Below, piece by piece: positions 51,076 to 62,293 of a DNA stretch of 64,000 bases. Origin of the DNA: Notospermus geniculatus. Lineage: Eukaryota > Nemertea > Pilidiophora > Heteronemertea > Lineidae. The stretch lies in contig NMRB01002686.1 in NCBI GenBank assembly GCA_002633025.1, forward strand, positions 17,813-81,812, read 5' to 3'. A program made the translations under genes and the position numbers. The notes under the pieces were generated by a model. The model was not told the DNA's origin. It did not search any database and saw nothing but the letters and a program-made list of their open reading frames with translations. Positions within the stretch are counted from its first letter, which is position 1. Each line of letters opens with the position of its first letter.

Positions 51076-52240
51076 AAAATGGGGAATAGTTTTTAATAAG
51101 GGGTGGTGTTAAGACGCGTTGCTTTTTTCCGCGTACGGCGCAATGGCATCGCCTCGTGTGTGCGATAAAAAGCAAACATGAACTAAAAGTGAGGAGCACC
51201 GTACTAGCACCACACGGCGTCGCTGCAAGCGTTGTGAACGAAATTTGTTTTTTCTATCGTTATTTCAGGTTACTTCTGGCATGAAAATAACCCGCTTGTT
51301 TTGATCACCCGACAGTAAGCTTACATCATCTTGTAGTAGATGAAAATTTATCTAATTTCATTGCTTTTTTCCATAACCCTTTCGGGACGGATCTCGCCAT
51401 TTAGCGAGTTTGCCTGTACCGCACACCCTTGCACATTCAAACTGACATATAGAATCGTAACCAGTGGACCGATCGATGTCCTCTTTGCATATTTTTTTTA
51501 ATGCGAGACTACCCCCCCCCCCCTTCTGAACTCGCGGTTTTGCTCTGTTTGAAGAAACCTCGGTGAAATTGCGTTTTAACGTTTGTCCTGGGGCTAGACT
51601 GACAGACTCCAAAGTGCAAATCCGACATGTTGTGACAAAATGGCCATATCTCCGGAACGGAAGCAGCTACGACGACGCGACTGGCACCAAAAGAAAGAGG
51701 AGAAAAAAGTTGCTTCATTTTGACCAAATGGCAGATGCGTTGTAGCAACGGTTATCGAGGTATAGCGTTTAAAGATTGGCAAACTGACGAAAACGTAGGC
51801 CGAATGCGACTATTTCGTGGACGTTTGTAAACCAAGAAGCGAAACGAAACAGAAACGAAACCAAACCTAACACAGAACCCACTCAGGATGTTAGGGAGGC
51901 CTACCGTATGTTATCCTTGAAAGTGCAGGGATAAAATTTTTCCTGATTTATCAGGAATTCCTGATTTTTGGTCTGCGAAATATGCGTAATCGGGATAAAC
52001 AAAAAATCGCCGTCCTCATTGCCTCGTGCCGCGGGCTTAACATGCTACTAATTATTACTACTTATACACATGTTGCCTGTTCCCTTGGTGCCAATCTGAC
52101 AGGTGTTCACTGGAGGAGGTTGTGCAGCTGGCAGTACCTGTACCTCTGGCTTGGGGACACCAATGTCTACATTACCACCGGCACCTGAATACAGAACAGT
52201 TCGCAGAGATCAATACAAAAATTGATATATTCCCTCTGGA
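51076..52240. other. Spacer with homopolymer runs
   Basis: Poly-C at 51512-51523. Short frames without domains. Confidence 0.3.
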
Positions 52241-52276
52241 ATCGAGGTCAGTTATATTTTCGACGATTCATTAAGA

Positions 52277-52344
52277 GCCATATTCTGAGAGAGTGGCACT
52301 TTTTAGACACTTATTCTGAGAGAGTGGCACTTTTTAGACACTTT
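52277..52344 (+). repeat. 34-bp tandem duplication
   Basis: ATTCTGAGAGAGTGGCACTT followed by TTTAGACACTT occurs twice back to back. Confidence 0.7.
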
Positions 52345-52444
52345 TTGGAGTTGACATCTCAGAATTCAATGAAAATTGGCAACAAGTGTACCGCGGTAGC
52401 AATATACGCCCGTCGCTTTGTATTCCGATACTAATTTGGAGTGT

Positions 52445-52690
52445 GGCAAATCAGAAGTTATCCCTCTATTACACATTTATGCAGGGTATGAAGTTGCTGG
52501 ATGAAATATTGACGAAACGTATCAAGTTCATAACTGTTGCTACATGTTGAGCTCTGTTACCCAGAATGAAATGGTCCATGGAACATGTGCTCACCGGGTT
52601 GGGCATAATAGTCTAATGACAAAGGGAGGTACACATCAGTCATGAGCAATCTCGGATGAATACCATACACATTGCAAAGTGAGCAATAAC
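52445..52690 (+). repeat. CACCTGG-repeat family fragment
   Basis: CCTCTATTACACATTTATGC, ATGAAGTTGCTGGATGAAAT and GAAATGGTCCATGGAACATG match parts of copies A and B. GTCATGAGCAATCT matches copy B near 20739-20752. Confidence 0.6.
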
Positions 52691-52832
52691 TGACATCATG
52701 TGGTGATCGTTCGCCGGGGGACCCGGTCAGGTCCCAGTCATAGGAATACTAATGAATTAACTAGAACATACTAGTATAACCTAATTCACAAGGCAAAAAC
52801 CCGACCGCGCCCCCAAGCAAGCGACCACCACA

Positions 52833-53830
52833 TTAAATATTATTGAACCGACTAGTATTTCTAATGTATTCTTGAGTTGCAAGAAATAAAACCGGGTTAT
52901 TAGTAGCAAATTTTGATTGAAAACCATAAATAAGATGGTTCAAGAGTACCTCATCTGAGAAGAGTGAAAGATCAAGTCCACAGTTATTAAAAATATCAGA
53001 AATAGTGTTGAATAATGTCTGACGAGCATCCATAAACAATGGACAATAGAGAAAATAATGCTGGGATGACTCAATATCCTGCATACAACTACACATAGGA
53101 CTATCACAGAGAGATCTCAAATACAGATCGTGATTCAATGATGTAAAACCAATCCTAAAACGAGCATGCAGAATATTGAGCCCCCTATCACCAACATTAC
53201 ATCCATAGATTGGTTTACTAAAATAATACTTTTTATACTGGCTCTTAAAACTAGTTAAGGAACTTGAGTTTGTGATTATAGTAGGTAACTCATTCCAGTG
53301 CCTACATGTAAAAGGTAAAAAAGAGTCCATATAACGATCCGACCTGCCAAATGGTGGCAAAAACCGAGTAAGATTACGTAAATGATCCAGGCCACCAGCT
53401 CTCGTACATCTTTCTAATATAAAATTTGAAAAGTTCGGTGAGGTCAACCCATTAATAGCTTTATAGAAAAGCGAAACCTTAAAGAATTTGGCCCGATCAC
53501 AAATTTTAGGCCACCCAAGATCCTTTATATAACTTTATCATAACTTGAATATTTCAGAGCACCCGATACGATTAAAGCAGCTTGGTACTGGATAGACTCT
53601 AATTTCTTAGTCAGGATTGTCTCCTTACCATAGAAAAGAATAAGTCCATACTCGATGAGTGATCGAATCATTGTGAAATATAGTGTGTTCAAAGTAGCCC
53701 GAGGGAGTTTGTACTTCAACTTGCGTAAAATATTAAGTCGTTTCATACATTTGTTATTGATATAATCAATATGATTGTTCCATTTAAAACTAGAATTCAA
53801 GAAAATGCCTAAATGTTTATGAGATAACAC
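52833..53830 (-). CDS. LINE ORF2 C-terminal region, two frames
   Basis: Frame 53830-53525 carries VLSHKHLGIFLNSSFKWNNH, KCMKRLNILRKLKYKLPRAT and LYFTMIRSLIEYGLILFYG (reverse transcriptase thumb). Frame 53447-52833 carries LTRFLPPFGRSDRYMDSFLP, FTCRHWNELPTIITNS, DSPMCSCMQDIESSQHYFLY and a CPLF tail, the zinc-knuckle-like end of CR1/L2 ORF2. The two net indels compensate, so the last frame equals the main ORF2 frame. Confidence 0.75.
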
Positions 53831-53834
53831 AAAC

Positions 53835-56288
53835 TTAACAAAAGAAAATTAAGTTCTCAGCCGAAGAAGGAACTCTCCTGGAACTAAAAGTCATCCCCTC
53901 AGATTTTAAGGGATTAAAATCAACACGCCAAATATTAGCCCAATTTTCAATAGCAATAAGATCATTATTCAGTTTATTAATGGATAGTTGAAGATCATCA
54001 AATTCATCTAGGAGAGTAGAATCATCAGCGAAAAGATACATATCAGAATTAACTACTTCAACAATGTCGTTAATGAATAAGAGGAACAATATGGGCCCCA
54101 AAACAGACCCTTGAGGCACACCTGACTTGATTTCAACATCCAGAGAGGACGCTCCATTAATGACAATACGCTGAGTCCTATGTAATAGATAAGAGGTAAA
54201 CCACTGATGAAAAGTACCATGAATACCATATGCGTGTAATTTATGCAACAGACCCCGATGCCACACCCTGTCGAAGGCCTTACTTATGTCAAGATAAATG
54301 GCATTTACCTCATTACCTCTTTCAAATGCATTTAGAACCATATCACTAATAGTAACCAATTGATTAGAAGTGGAATCTCCAGGCACAAAGCCTGATTGTT
54401 TATCACTAATTAAGTTATTACTTTGCAAAAAATCCCAAAGGTGGTCTGCAACACAACGTTCGAGTATTTTAGATAAACAACTCAGTAATGAAACAGGACG
54501 GTAGGAAGAAACAAGGGACTTGTCCCCCTTTTTATACAAGGGAATTACGTTAGCCGATTTCCAATACCAGGGAAAAACACCAGAATTAAGAGAAAAATTA
54601 AAAAGTACGGAAAGGGGCTCAGATAAACTTAATGATAAATTTCGAAGCAAATAGTTAGAAAGACCATCAGGCCCAGTCGCCTTAGATATAACTAATGAAT
54701 TTAACTTTCTCCTGACTAGATCACTTGAGATAATTGGAAGGTTAAGATCTGGAGCACGTTGCATTAAATCAGGCAAAACCTCATCAGAATCATCAATATT
54801 CCATTGTTGTGCAAAATAGATGTTAAATGAATTACACTTGTCTTCAAGCTCATGCACTAGATTGCCTTCAACCAACAAGTCAGGTATCAAAGATGAACTA
54901 TCATTACCAGAACCATATATTGATTTAACAAGTTTCCACCACTTTTTGGAACAAGTATTAGGATCATTCAGTGAGTCATAAAAATATTTATAATAATCAG
55001 ATTTAGCTGTCCGAATTGCATCAGAGTAGGCTTTATCAGCTTCACGATACCTTTCCCAGAATAAAGGTGTATCATAAAGTTTATCCTTTTTATAAAGTCT
55101 ACGTCGAACATTGACACAGTGTTTAACATGTGACGTTATCCAGGACTTATCATTTGCCTTAATCTTGATTCTCCGAGTGGGTATATGTGTGCGTAAAGTT
55201 GACATTAGCAAGTCAAGCCAACGACAGAGTACGGCATCAGGATTACCATCAGTATAACATTCATTCCAAGGGACTGCTTCAATAATAGCATTAAGTTCAT
55301 CCCAACTGACATTTCTCAAATCAAAGAACTCCCTATAGTGATACTGCTTAGGACGTGGAGCTTGACCCATATAACCATAAATAATACAATGATCACAAAA
55401 TTCATTTAAAGGGGGAAATGTTCCTACCATTGAAAAGGAACCAGGCGAGTTGGTTATAATAAGATCCAACAGAGATGTAGAAAATGGAGTAATACGTGTC
55501 GGCTCAGTAATCAATTGTGAAAGATTTCGGTTTTCAACAAAATTATATAAGCGTTGCCCCAGGGCATTAGAATAGTTTGTATATCCCCATCGAATATCCT
55601 TGGCATTGAAATCACCGACAATAATAACATTTTTAGGATTAATGGCATCAATACCGTCAAAAACACTGTCAAAATAATCAATAAACCTATCAGCATTATC
55701 AACTTGTTCAGATATGGTTTGTGGACAATAGCAGACACCGAATATAATTACACCAAAATATGTAAAAACTTTCAGCCACAAGGTCTCAGTAAAAGGACAC
55801 TCCAGATATTCTAAACGAGAAACCACTAAATCTTTCTTAACATACAAAGCTACCCTACCCCCTCTTGTTGCGCGATCATTTCTGAACAAATCGTAACCTG
55901 CAATACAAATTGAATCGTCATCAACCTCATTAGTCAACCAAGTTTCTGTCAAAGCTATGAGTGAATAATCATCACCAGAAAGGACCTGCAGAGCAGCCAA
56001 TTTGTTTGGCTCACTCATCAAGCTCCTGCAATTGATACAACAGAAGGAATAGTTACTACTCCATATCTGAGGACCTGGATGCAATTCAACGTCCCCTGCC
56101 AAAATTAGACAAAAATATATATATGAGCATATTATTAAGTTCGAAGAAAAGATACTAAACAGTAGCAATTTCCAAAATGAGGACTGACTAGTCCGCCCTG
56201 CATGTACAAACACAGTACAATATGCTTTACAATAAAAATACCCTATGCTTGCCCTATAATTCATAACGCAATTACCCATAATTGTCAA
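53835..56288 (-). CDS. LINE ORF2: endonuclease and reverse transcriptase
   Basis: 817 codons. The apurinic-type endonuclease spans about 85-310: INCRSLMSEPNKLAAL, LIALTETWLTNEVDD (catalytic Glu), GGRVALYVKKDL, IVGDFNAKDIRWGY (Asp/Asn) and a final CDHCIIYG. Reverse transcriptase covers about 530-790: RPVSLLSCLSKILERC, SGFVPGDSTSNQL, AIYLDISKAFDRVWH, SGVPQGSVLGPILFLLFIND, MYLFADDSTLL (F-A-D-D). All catalytic residues are present, so the enzyme part is potentially intact up to the frameshift just past 53850. Confidence 0.9.
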   Translation of the reverse strand: MTIMGNCVMNYRASIGYFYCKAYCTVFVHAGRTSQSSFWKLLLFSIFSSNLIICSYIYFCLILAGDVELHPGPQIWSSNYSFCCINCRSLMSEPNKLAALQVLSGDDYSLIALTETWLTNEVDDDSICIAGYDLFRNDRATRGGRVALYVKKDLVVSRLEYLECPFTETLWLKVFTYFGVIIFGVCYCPQTISEQVDNADRFIDYFDSVFDGIDAINPKNVIIVGDFNAKDIRWGYTNYSNALGQRLYNFVENRNLSQLITEPTRITPFSTSLLDLIITNSPGSFSMVGTFPPLNEFCDHCIIYGYMGQAPRPKQYHYREFFDLRNVSWDELNAIIEAVPWNECYTDGNPDAVLCRWLDLLMSTLRTHIPTRRIKIKANDKSWITSHVKHCVNVRRRLYKKDKLYDTPLFWERYREADKAYSDAIRTAKSDYYKYFYDSLNDPNTCSKKWWKLVKSIYGSGNDSSSLIPDLLVEGNLVHELEDKCNSFNIYFAQQWNIDDSDEVLPDLMQRAPDLNLPIISSDLVRRKLNSLVISKATGPDGLSNYLLRNLSLSLSEPLSVLFNFSLNSGVFPWYWKSANVIPLYKKGDKSLVSSYRPVSLLSCLSKILERCVADHLWDFLQSNNLISDKQSGFVPGDSTSNQLVTISDMVLNAFERGNEVNAIYLDISKAFDRVWHRGLLHKLHAYGIHGTFHQWFTSYLLHRTQRIVINGASSLDVEIKSGVPQGSVLGPILFLLFINDIVEVVNSDMYLFADDSTLLDEFDDLQLSINKLNNDLIAIENWANIWRVDFNPLKSEGMTFSSRRVPSSAENLIFFC

Positions 56289-56664
56289 ATATTAGAAAAA
56301 TCATGGAGGGCAAGCAAACCAAAGCATAAGTAATCAACATCAAGGTTACACAACAACATAGCAAAGTATACAAAATCAAGGAGCAAGATGTGCAAGTGCA
56401 AGTAACATTACAAAACGGATGACAGCTTACCAAAACGTAAAAGTTACGCATTGGAATTGGCCAGCATGGCTATCCAAACTTCATCCTTTTGTCAAAACGA
56501 CTGTAGTACGAGTGACCAAAGAAATAACCATGTTCACAAAGGGTGATATATATAAAAAATGAATAGAATGAATAGTAGTACTTCTTCCATTACTAATACC
56601 CTGAACAAACGAAAAGACATACTCTGGCTTTTTTATAGCAAGACATTCGGTACGAGATTAAAAA

Positions 56665-56775
56665 TGTTGCCCTCAACGTCGGGCGACATACCTCATGTCC
56701 CCCCTCTGGGGCGACACGTCACCCCAGCGGGGGGACACTCAGCATGCCACCCGACAACTCGGGCAACACTTTTAT
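56665..56775. repeat. GC-rich hairpin between the LINE ORFs
   Basis: TGTTGCCCTCAACGTCGGGC, ATGTCCCCCCTCTGGGG and the complementary CCCCAGCGGGGGGACAC, GCCACCCGACAACTCGGGCAACA pair around a GACACGTC centre. It lies in the 800-bp region between ORF2 and ORF1 of the LINE. Confidence 0.6.
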
Positions 56776-57104
56776 AATACTAGATCAAAAATGCTCATGT
56801 CTAGAATATTATTATAAAGTTGACCATACCCTGTCCTTGGAGGAATCAGCAAGAAAGAGTCCAACCGTGATTGGATATAAGCAATCACAATGTCAGATTA
56901 CACATAATAAAAGTTCGTGGTACTACAATACCTGGTCTTATAATAGAAAGATAAGGAACTAAATGTCAAACCAACTGGTTCTAGATGAGCAAATCCAGTG
57001 TCAAGTTACACAAATTGGAAATCGTCAAAGAGCATTGAGTAAAGTTCTCAAAGTACATGGAACAATTATTATAACACAGTTAGGAAACTGATCTCCTGTC
57101 CATA

Positions 57105-57806
57105 CTACTGCGACACACCAACTTCCATAGGAATGTCCGGGGCCTTAGCGAGGCCTGAAATGGGGTTGAAGGGATCATTAACCTTAATCGGTTTGGATTG
57201 ATCGCTAAGTTTATAGAACAAATTGCCATCTCTGGTCCAGAAGGAAGAGATGCGTCCATTCCGCCGTACACTAGCTAAGGTACGCAATGCCGTGTACCGC
57301 ACCTTAGTAAGGTCTTCAGATATAAATATCTCATCACCGTGATTCTTCAGCAGACCTTTTGCCTCTAGAATAAGGCGCCTTGTATTGTAGCGTACAAATT
57401 TCACAATAATTTGACACCTGCCGTTAGCAATTTTACCAACTAGGTGAGATCGAGAGATAGCTCCAGCATTAAGCTCAATATGCAAATCCTGGCTAGCTAG
57501 GTTAATCATGAATTGATCCGTGTCATAAACAGTAATGGTGTTATCCCGAACTTTTCTAGTTGAAGCCGGAATAGACTGAACCCTGACGTTAGAAATACGA
57601 ATAGCGTTCCGACGGCCATACTGCTCCAGTGCATCGATTGCAATGGCATTAGTATGAATATGCTGAGACGGCACATTGACGTCACAAAGAAGTTTCGAAG
57701 TATCCCGATGAAGTTGTGAAACATCAGCCTCCAACTTTGACAAGCGATTTCTAAATGCCTTATTGTCATCAATAATAGAATCTAGCTTCTTATTAACTTG
57801 AGACAT
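57105..57806 (-). CDS. LINE ORF1 (coiled-coil and RRM-like protein)
   Basis: 233 codons. Residues 1-65 form a heptad-like coiled coil (KKLDSIIDDNKAFRNRLSKL, EADVSQLHRD). A nucleic-acid-binding RRM-like block follows (LEQYGRRNAIRISNV, VGKIANGRCQIIVKFVRYNT, LKNHGDEIFISEDLT). EQYxRRNxIRI and RPxxI-VKF-type text is shared with LINE-1/CR1 ORF1 proteins. Upstream text MPPMPPRPEAQR in another frame joins across a six-G run at 57834-57843, so the true start is probably near 57876. Confidence 0.8.
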   Translation of the reverse strand: MSQVNKKLDSIIDDNKAFRNRLSKLEADVSQLHRDTSKLLCDVNVPSQHIHTNAIAIDALEQYGRRNAIRISNVRVQSIPASTRKVRDNTITVYDTDQFMINLASQDLHIELNAGAISRSHLVGKIANGRCQIIVKFVRYNTRRLILEAKGLLKNHGDEIFISEDLTKVRYTALRTLASVRRNGRISSFWTRDGNLFYKLSDQSKPIKVNDPFNPISGLAKAPDIPMEVGVSQ

Positions 57807-57900
57807 TTCCTCCTTAATAATAGCTCGAATGTCTTGGCCCCCCTTTGAGCCTCAGGTCTTGGTGGCATAGGCGGCATTGAAGATAAGTCAATTCAATGTA

Positions 57901-58612
57901 CAGGTACAATGTATAGGCCTTATTTGCACATACACATACGTGTACATGTACTAACACTGTACAAAGACTGACCAGTCCACTAACTGGGTGTGTCTTCACA
58001 CAAAAATAGACAATAAAGGCAATGCCAGATATAACACAGTTCCAAAACACACATAAATGGAATCACTGTCCAATCATGAATCCAACTGCAGATAGAATGT
58101 CCTTAAAAGAGGAAGTCAAGGAACAAAAAATCTCAGAAGTTTGGACACCATGCAAAGCTGAGCTAGACCTCTGCCGCCTCTGCCGCATTGATTAGCTTGC
58201 TGCTCCCAATTCTCCCGGCGTTTTCATGTGATCGGTAGGCCGTAGAAAGCCCGTAGAAGGCCCGTAGTGTACCCTGCGGGTCCTGTGCGGGCTCCTGCCA
58301 GTGACCGGGCGGGCTTCGCACGATTTTGTTTGCCAATTCTCGTGAACAAAAACTTCTGACAGATCATAGATGATGAGATGACATTGCAATATTTTCTTTC
58401 AATTCAGCCAGTTTGCGATTTGTGCTGCAGTGGATGTCAGGATGGGTCATGGATGCTATCTAGACAGACAGTCATCATCACTCTTCACTGTCGTGTTCAT
58501 CACAACTCGTCATTCAACAAATTGAAAGTACGCTACAAGAGCCCAAGTCCTAATCAATTGCAATCCTGTAAGTTGTACATTGGTAGTATGACTATCAGAG
58601 TACCAGTACCGC
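57901..58612. other. Spacer without a supported gene
   Basis: Probably includes the LINE 5' UTR end. CCCGTAGAAGGCCCGTAGTG-type short direct repeats lie at 58240-58270. No gene. Confidence 0.3.
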
Positions 58613-58616
58613 TGAA

Positions 58617-58980
58617 AGGGTAAATGTCGTCCTGGGTATATACAAAGATTACCCAGGATCTCAATCTTCACTAAAACAATACCCTGGGTGTAGTTTCGGT
58701 AGCCGAACATCACCCAGCATCCACAATCAGTGCCTGGAAACGAGTCCTATTTAGAAATCCCGTGGAATCTCGCGGTCTCGGGCCGCGGTACTTGTTGAGT
58801 GTAGCTCATCGTGACATTCTTCAGGCGATCACGTGACCACGGGCGAGACGACCGCGAACCGAGCTGTCATACTACGATGCTGGGTGATGTTGGGCTACCG
58901 AAACTACACCCAGGGTATTGTTTTAGTGAAGATTGAGATCCTGGGTAATATTTGTATATACCCAGGACGACATTTACCCT
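58617..58980. mobile_element. TTAA-type foldback element (364 bp)
   Basis: Arms of about 105 bp: AGGGTAAATGTCGTCCTGGG, TACCCAGGATCTCAATCTTC, ACCCTGGGTGTAGTTTCGGT and complements. Right flank TTAA (58981-58984), left flank TGAA (58613-58616), one change from TTAA. Confidence 0.8.
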
Positions 58981-58990
58981 TTAAGCTTAA

Positions 58991-59298
58991 CTACCAGAAT
59001 GAATTGCAGACCGCTGTAGACATCCTTGATAAAAACGATTTGATAGACGTTTGCAAATCGTAAAATGCAGAATAATTTTGACTCGTAATCGGAAGTGCAC
59101 GCAAATCGCAAATATTATAGTCCTGTTTCAAGTCGTAACGACTAGGATTACGACTTCAATATTCATTATTTATCCGCATTTCCGATTTATAAGGCCAAAT
59201 TTTTCTGCCTTCAATTTGTGATGTTTGACGAATTGAAAACTTCTATCAAATCGTTTTTATCAAGGATGTCCATAGCGGACTGCAATTCATTCTCGTAG
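58991..59298. mobile_element. TTAA-type foldback whose two arms carry the same coding text
   Basis: Arms of about 60-70 bp start CTACCAGAATGAATTGCAGA and end TGCAATTCATTCTCGTAG. Left flank TTAA (58987-58990), right TTGA (59299-59302). It abuts the previous element with only GC between their TTAA sites. The loop holds the repeat shared with 583-630. Both arms read NELQ(T/S)A(V/M)DILDKNDLI in opposite directions. Confidence 0.7.
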
Positions 59299-59302
59299 TT
59301 GA

Positions 59303-60957
59303 AGTCGGAGTCGGGCCGCTGCGCAACCTCTCTTAGTGTCGACACGATATGGTTGTTGGTTCCCTGGGATGATTTTTGCTTTCAACCAGATGACCCGGAT
59401 CTCACCCCAACGAAAATCAACTGTGTACCAAGGCCTATGACAGGGCACCTCATGCAAATCCGAACACATCTAACGTCTGTATATATTTATTCGAAAATAT
59501 GTTTCGCACATTCAATTCAGCAACAAAGCCATATCATACCCTCTTTATTGAAGATTGTTTGCCAAAGTACTTTATAAAGAACCCGTGCATGACTGACATG
59601 ACAAATTTCTTTCAGTCAAATAAGATTTGGATTATATATTTTTTTCTCGTCTACACTATCGTCTCGTTGTTAGATGTCTCCATATTAGGGAGGTTTCGCA
59701 AATCTGACGAAAAACGAAGTACGAAATACGAAATTGGACTTCAGTTCCATGACGTAATGTATTTCAGGAAATGGTTGGTACATCGCCTGCTCCAAGTCTT
59801 TTAGCGTATGATAGAAATACGGTGTATATTAAACGTTGAAATTTATCTTTCGTATCCATTTCGTAGATACGAAGTGGAAATTTAAAAATTCAAGATGCAC
59901 CATAACTCTTTCGGTGTCACGAAATCCGTCGCCAACGACAGGTTGGAGGATCAACTCAAGACCGTATTTCATAAAACATCTTGGCCATTTAATAATAAGG
60001 ACTGAAAAGTGTTCAACCCTTATCACCTTGGCAACAGTTTTTAAGGGTAAAGCATCTACCTCAGTTCATCAAATCTTCAAGAAGGATAGTCAAGTCATCA
60101 CCACTTCTGCCTGGATTGGTCAGGACTATCAAATCATTTTCACCATGAACGTCAAAGCGTCCCATAAGCTTTGACCCCTCTTCATCCTAAGTCTATTTAA
60201 CCCATTAACCCCTGACCCGCCAGGATGATATGTTGATATAAGGACACAAATCTTACGCCTGCACTCTACCCAAACTCCATCACATGGAAATTTATACGAC
60301 AGTCTTTCTGATAGATAGACTTTCTGATCAGATAGATTGAGTTGTTGTTGAACATACATCATAATATATGACATGCCTACATCAGCTGTCGTAAGATAGG
60401 CCAACAAAACCTTCCGCATCAGCCTACAGTTGTGCTTTCAGACACATGTCAGACAAGAAGAAAAATTTCTAACCACAGCATGCCCACAGACAAGCAAGCC
60501 AGATGGTACTACGATCAATTTCTCACCATGAGTTCGCTTCAACACTCCATCGACATTTCTTTGCCAAATCCACACAAATTCGACAAGTTGTCATTTGGGA
60601 GTTAGCAACTCCCTCCTCCTAATACTGTGATGCCGGTTCAGGGAAATCTCTAAGATTATCGCTCAAGCTACCCTTGTAAGCAACACCAACATTCAACATC
60701 GAATCTTCTTGAACCTTGAGGCAGGGGGGTATACAATACAAATTGATACTTGCATAAAAACTGACTGACCTCAACATGCACATTTACCACAGCATGTCTT
60801 ATACATTATGTTATTTCTTCTCCAGCCCTGCCTATTCATCCACAGTGTAACTTCAATCTGAAAGTAGCCTACAAACTACAAGTGCACTTGAGGGATATTA
60901 AATAAATCAGGTAAGTGCACTGAATGCTGCAACTGAAATGATGTCACTGACGTCATT
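59303..60957. other. Region without a recognised gene
   Basis: Short frames at 59299-59577, 59499-59804 and 59836-60174 lack known domains. Confidence 0.3.
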
Positions 60958-61420
60958 AGCTCACCCATGAGGTTTTGTCATGGTGCAGCGTCCGTTACCA
61001 GGGCACGTTTTGTAACCACTGGAGCTGTTCATCTGACACTTGGTACATGATATACCCCTAGGTGACATGACCTATGTGATCAGTCTGATCGATTCTTAGT
61101 TTGGACTCCACGTGGCCAAAACCAAAAACACAAAAACTGCAATAACTCCTTAACTAATCACTGGATCATCTCCAAATTTTTATCATTGGTGTATCTAATT
61201 AGGGTACATAACATATATACCGGTAACATGTTTTTGATTCGACCTACTTTTCAACGTCACAGAGATCAAAGTTCTACAAGTACAAAAGTAACGAACCTGC
61301 TACAGTTCTTCATTATTTCACCAAGGATCTTCACCTGAAAATCATCCAAGTGCTGTAACTCAGCAACAGCTTGACCCCCAGTGCTCAAACTTGATATTTA
61401 AATTTACCTCCTTACTCATG
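60958..61420 (-). repeat. CACCTGG-repeat family, copy D
   Basis: Begins TTAGCTCACCCATGAGGTTT (the terminus seen at 21592 in reverse), then CGTTACCAGGGCACGTTTTG and GATATACCCCTAGGTGACAT. The half-site array is decayed (CGACCT, ACGTCA, AGATCA near 61243-61270). Confidence 0.75.
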
Positions 61421-61740
61421 CTGAGCCTTGGGTAGGTGCATGCACAATATACATGGAAGTTACAAACATACAACAATGATTCTCACAAGTGTCCTGACAA
61501 TGGATATTAATAATGCCTATTAATAACAACATAACTGATAATCAATTTTTCTTTCCTTTCAGGGTAAATCGTCATAACAAAGCTCTGCTGACATTCATAT
61601 CATACATCTTATTCACCTTATTTGACCAATATTCTCGCTCCGTCATCTTACTGGATCATTATTTCCCTCAAGCAGTTATCTCAGTTGGCAACATACCTAC
61701 CTCTTAGTAACTTCACTGAATGTCATTTCAACATCACTCA
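61421..61740. other. Spacer without a gene
   Basis: AT-rich. A short frame at 61513-61707 has no domain. Confidence 0.3.
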
Positions 61741-62260
61741 ACCTTGATTACATCACTCAACCTCAATTGCCTCAGTATTAGGAAAGTGAGGGGATCTGGA
61801 TGGAAGAGGAAGATTAGCCGCACCCCCCAGGCTAAAATACACTAGAATATCCCTATTTCCGGGCTTTTTCAACAAACTATACCTACCTAAACTTGCAAAC
61901 TAATAAAACCTCTTCCATCCAGATCAACCCTCACTTTCCTAAACCTGACTCATCTTTGCCTCACTCAACCTTGATTACCTCGCTCAACTTCGATTACCTC
62001 GCTCAACCTCAATTACCTCGCTCAACCTCAATTACCTCACTCAATCTCAATTACCTCGCTCAACCTCGATTAACTCACTCAACCTCAATTACCTCGCTCA
62101 ACCTCAATTACCTCGCTTGACCTCAATTACCTCACTCAATCTCAATTTATTTCCTCAACATCGAATACTAGCATCTTACTCCATCTCAGTCATCTCAACA
62201 TCACTTACCTCTCTTAATCTCAAATTCACCTCACTCAACCTTGTCTCACTCCCAAAGTCA
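61741..62260 (+). repeat. CTCAACCTCAATTACCTCG satellite with an embedded foldback
   Basis: About ten 19-20-bp units of CTCAACCTCAATTACCTCG occupy 61955-62160, with looser units before (61735-61780) and after (to about 62260). Between them AGGAAAGTGAGGGGATCTGG and its complement CCAGATCAACCCTCACTTTC (61780-61810 / 61906-61940) form a hairpin. The array lies directly upstream of the ORF at 62294. Confidence 0.8.
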
Positions 62261-62293
62261 ATCTCATTCTGACATAACGACTTCACCACTACA

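Larger units (their letters stand above)
52691..57900 (-). mobile_element. Nearly complete two-ORF LINE (CR1/L2-like clade)
   Basis: The minus strand carries ORF1 (coiled-coil plus RRM-like) and ORF2 (AP-endonuclease plus reverse transcriptase plus CPLF-type tail). Three small indels break the frames: a G run near the ORF1 start, about 53835 and about 53520. Two of these are in homopolymer or AT-rich context. The 3' boundary lies near 52690. No target-site duplication was defined. It is the longest and youngest-looking element in the window. Confidence 0.85.

Noticed and set aside
61955-62160. CRISPR-like array
   Set aside because: Units are contiguous 19-20-bp repeats without unique spacers in a eukaryotic context; it is a satellite.
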